Shown one piece after another: positions 61,854-64,000 of a stretch of 64,000 bases of DNA. The first letter of the stretch is position 1. Each line of letters begins with the position of its first letter. Location of the stretch: positions 1-64,000 of the forward strand of contig NZ_JABWRP020000018.1 in assembly GCF_014269035.2 (NCBI RefSeq). The letters run 5' to 3'. The DNA is from Pseudomonas vlassakiae. Its GTDB lineage: Bacteria; Pseudomonadota; Gammaproteobacteria; Pseudomonadales; Pseudomonadaceae. Made by a program: the position numbers and the translations under genes. Under the pieces are notes generated by a model. The model ran no database searches. It was not told the origin of the DNA and saw only the letters and a program-made list of their open reading frames with translations.

Positions 61854-63793
61854 GCAAACGCCTGAGCTGGGACATCCACACCCGCACCCAGATCATCAGC
61901 CTCGGCCCGGCACTGTTGCTGACCCTGCTGTTGATCAGTTTTTTCACCTTCGTGCGGATCCAGGATCTGCGCCAGGAGCTGAACCACACCGGGCAGCTGA
62001 TTGCCAACCAGCTGGCCCCGGCATCCGAATACGGCGTCATCTCCGGTAACAATGAAGTCCTCGAAGGCCTGATGCGCGCCACCCTGAGCATCCCGCACGT
62101 GCGCTTCCTCGAGGTGCAGGACAGCCGTAACCACATCCTGGTGTACGTCGAGCAGCAGGACGAGAGCAACAACCGGGCACAGCAGGTAGAAGTGTTCCAG
62201 GCGCCGATCCGCCTCCAGCAAATCCGCCTGGACAGCGACTTCCTGCAACAGGGCAAGGCGCCGACACCGGCCATCGGTGACGACTACCTGGGGCGGGTGA
62301 TCGTCGGCATGTCGGACGATGCCTTCAGCCAGCGCCAACAGGAAATCGTGATCAAGGCCGGCATTCTCGCGCTGTTCGCCCTGCTGTTCACCTTTCTCCT
62401 GGCCCGCCGCCTGGCCATGAGCCTGGCCAAGCCGATCAGTGACATGGGCCATGCGGTCAAGGCCATCCAGCAGGGCGAATACAACGCTCCGCTGCCGGTC
62501 GTCGACGACAGCGAACTCGGCCACCTGGCGCGCCATATCAACAACCTCGCCAATGCCCTGGAGCAGGCCAGCGCCGAACAGAAACGGGCCATCGCCCAGC
62601 TGATCCAGGCGCGCGAGGAAGCCGAGCAGGCCAACGGCGCCAAGTCGGAGTTCCTGGCAATGATGAGCCATGAACTGCGCACCCCCATGAACGGCGTGCT
62701 GGGAATGCTGCAACTGCTGGAGACCACCCAGCTGACCAGCGAGCAGGCCGACTACACCGCCGTGGCCAGCGAGTCCACCGGGCACTTGCTGAAGGTCATC
62801 AATGACATCCTCGATTTCTCGCGGATCGAACGCACTGCGCTGGAACTGGAGCACATCGAGTTCAACCTGGGTGAACTTATCACCAGCAGCGTGCAGTCGT
62901 TCCAGCACAGCGCACAGCAGCGCGGCCTGGAACTGCGCCTGCAACTGCCGGCAGACGGCGCACAGCCACACGTGATCGGCGACCCGACGCGCATCCGCCA
63001 GATCCTCCTCAACCTGATCGGCAACGCCTTGAAGTTCACCGAGCGCGGTCAGGTTCAGGTCGAAGCGCGCTGGCAGTCGCTGGACCGGCAATCACTGTGG
63101 TTCACCTGCAGCGTGCGTGACACCGGCATCGGCATCGACAGCGAACGCCTGGAAATGATGTTCGTTGCCTTCCAGCAGGCCGACAGTTCGATTTCCCGGC
63201 GCTATGGCGGCACCGGCCTGGGCCTGTCGATCGCCCGCACCCTGGCCGAACGCATGGGCGGCAAGCTGCGCGGTGAAAGCCGCGAGGGGCTGGGTTCGAC
63301 CTTTACCCTGGAAATGCCGCTGCCGCTGGCCAGCACCGTGCCCGCAACGCTGCCCGGCAACTCGGCGGCCAGCGCGCCACTTCAGGTGGGCAAGCGCATC
63401 CTGTTGGTGGAGGACAATCCGGTCAATCAGAGCGTCATCGAAGCCATGTTGCGCAGCCTGGGGATGGAGGTCAGCGTGGCCCACGACGGGCTTCAAGCGG
63501 TGGAGCTGGTCAGCCAGCAGCCGTTCGCCGCCGTGCTGATGGATTGCCGCCTGCCGCAGCTGGATGGCTACGAAGCGACCCGGCGTATCCGCCTGTTGCC
63601 GGCTTGCGCGCAGTTACCGATCATCGCCTTGACCGCCAATGCCCTGCAGGGTGACCGCGAGCGCTGCATGGCCGCCGGCATGAATGATTACCTGAGCAAA
63701 CCGTTCCGCCGCACCGAGTTGCAGCGGGTATTGCAGCGCTGGTTGCCCGGACGGACAGCTGCAACTGGCGATGCGACTGGCGATAAATGCTAA
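61850..63793 (+). CDS. Hybrid sensor histidine kinase/response regulator with CHASE8-like sensor
   Basis: Membrane kinase of 647 residues. A first helix (LGPALLLTLLLISFFTFV) precedes a periplasmic domain of about 130 residues resembling CHASE8 of BarA (LIANQLAPASEYGVISGNNEVLEGL). A second helix and HAMP segment lead to HisKA with H274 in MMSHELRTPMNG, a HATPase with GTGLGLSIARTLAERMGG, and a receiver with D565 in VLMDCRLPQLDG and the lysine of DYLSKPFRR. No HPt domain is present, so the phosphate must pass to a separate protein. It overlaps the binding-protein gene by four bases. Confidence 0.9.
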   Translation: MSKRLSWDIHTRTQIISLGPALLLTLLLISFFTFVRIQDLRQELNHTGQLIANQLAPASEYGVISGNNEVLEGLMRATLSIPHVRFLEVQDSRNHILVYVEQQDESNNRAQQVEVFQAPIRLQQIRLDSDFLQQGKAPTPAIGDDYLGRVIVGMSDDAFSQRQQEIVIKAGILALFALLFTFLLARRLAMSLAKPISDMGHAVKAIQQGEYNAPLPVVDDSELGHLARHINNLANALEQASAEQKRAIAQLIQAREEAEQANGAKSEFLAMMSHELRTPMNGVLGMLQLLETTQLTSEQADYTAVASESTGHLLKVINDILDFSRIERTALELEHIEFNLGELITSSVQSFQHSAQQRGLELRLQLPADGAQPHVIGDPTRIRQILLNLIGNALKFTERGQVQVEARWQSLDRQSLWFTCSVRDTGIGIDSERLEMMFVAFQQADSSISRRYGGTGLGLSIARTLAERMGGKLRGESREGLGSTFTLEMPLPLASTVPATLPGNSAASAPLQVGKRILLVEDNPVNQSVIEAMLRSLGMEVSVAHDGLQAVELVSQQPFAAVLMDCRLPQLDGYEATRRIRLLPACAQLPIIALTANALQGDRERCMAAGMNDYLSKPFRRTELQRVLQRWLPGRTAATGDATGDKC

Positions 63794-63961
63794 ATTGCGG
63801 CAGTCTTAAGTACTGGACAGGACCTTGTTCGGACCTGAAAATAGCGTTTCAGTGCACACCTGTACTTCTTTCACCAGGTGCGCTGTGACTTTCACCACAA
63901 CGCAATAGTCTACCTGTAGGCTGCCGTCCCAGAAGCAGAAGGGTCGGCCGGGAAGATTCAT

Positions 63962-63976
63962 CCCCTGCCACAGGGG
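63962..63976 (+). promoter_or_regulatory. Hairpin in the leader of the next gene
   Basis: CCCCTG-CCA-CAGGGG forms a perfect six-base-pair stem 17 bases before the ATG at 63994 and close to its GAGGAG ribosome site. The 200-base leader from 63794 also holds CACCTG...CAGGTG at about 63857-63880. Either could influence expression of the downstream gene. Confidence 0.3.
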
Positions 63977-63993
63977 GTTATTGAGGAGCTCGC

Positions 63994-64000
63994 ATGACCA
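63994..64000 (+). CDS. fabA: Start of a further gene, probably 3-hydroxydecanoyl-ACP dehydratase (partial)
   Basis: Only ATGACCA is inside the window, preceded by a strong GAGGAG ribosome site. Pseudomonas FabA begins Met-Thr-Lys, and in P. putida the fabAB genes lie in this neighbourhood, so fabA is the best guess. The identity rests on context and two codons. Confidence 0.4.

Overview
The window looks like chromosome of a fluorescent Pseudomonas, most likely of the P. putida group. Coding sequence is GC-rich, gene order matches blocks known from P. putida and P. aeruginosa, and the intergenic REP-type repeats built around a GCGGGTTTACCCGC core are typical of P. putida. No rRNA, tRNA, CRISPR array, insertion sequence or prophage was seen. 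About 58 genes cover nearly all of the sequence. Most are housekeeping or catabolic genes with clear family assignments.

Layout. 0.1-2.3 kb: a cysteine hydrolase, and an XRE-cupin regulator divergent from an EamA exporter. 2.4-8.5 kb: a six-gene Mrp/Sha-type monovalent cation/proton antiporter operon with a fused A/B subunit. 8.5-10.5 kb: small uncharacterised proteins and a cysteine-poor DksA paralogue. 10.7-16.3 kb: a five-gene beta-oxidation-like operon (acyl-CoA ligase, SDR dehydrogenase, thiolase, acyl-CoA dehydrogenase, enoyl-CoA hydratase). 16.4-21 kb: one very large gene for a leucine-rich-repeat protein with a C-terminal NEL (novel E3 ubiquitin ligase) domain, an effector-like protein, followed by an AraC regulator. 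22.1-25 kb: a LysR regulator divergent from phnW-phnX (2-aminoethylphosphonate degradation). 25-26.1 kb: a REP pair, a ChrR-type flavin reductase and a small orphan gene.

26-40.3 kb follows the P. aeruginosa order ldcA-dnaQ-rnhA-methyltransferase-gloB-mltD-nppA1A2BCD. It joins lysine decarboxylase, replication proofreading and RNase H, glyoxalase II, a lytic transglycosylase and a peptide ABC importer with two binding proteins. 40.5-44.4 kb: a three-domain kinase/M23-like/aminotransferase fusion and a LysR regulator. 44.5-52.3 kb: the complete high-affinity potassium system kdpFABC with kdpDE, including the 29-residue kdpF. 52.5-58.5 kb: an AI-2E-family permease, a DUF4892-like protein, two alpha/beta hydrolases, a coiled-coil protein, sixA, a DUF4389-like protein and gpsA. 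58.8-63.8 kb: an overlapping three-gene unit of a TonB-dependent receptor, a periplasmic binding protein and a hybrid histidine kinase. The window ends on the first bases of what is probably fabA.

The most interesting items are the NEL effector-like gene in a region with no visible secretion system, the receptor/binding-protein/hybrid-kinase operon (the receptor carries an atypical cysteine-bearing loop segment), the three-domain kinase-aminotransferase fusion, and the DksA paralogue that has lost half its zinc ligands. No wholly new system is proven by the sequence alone.
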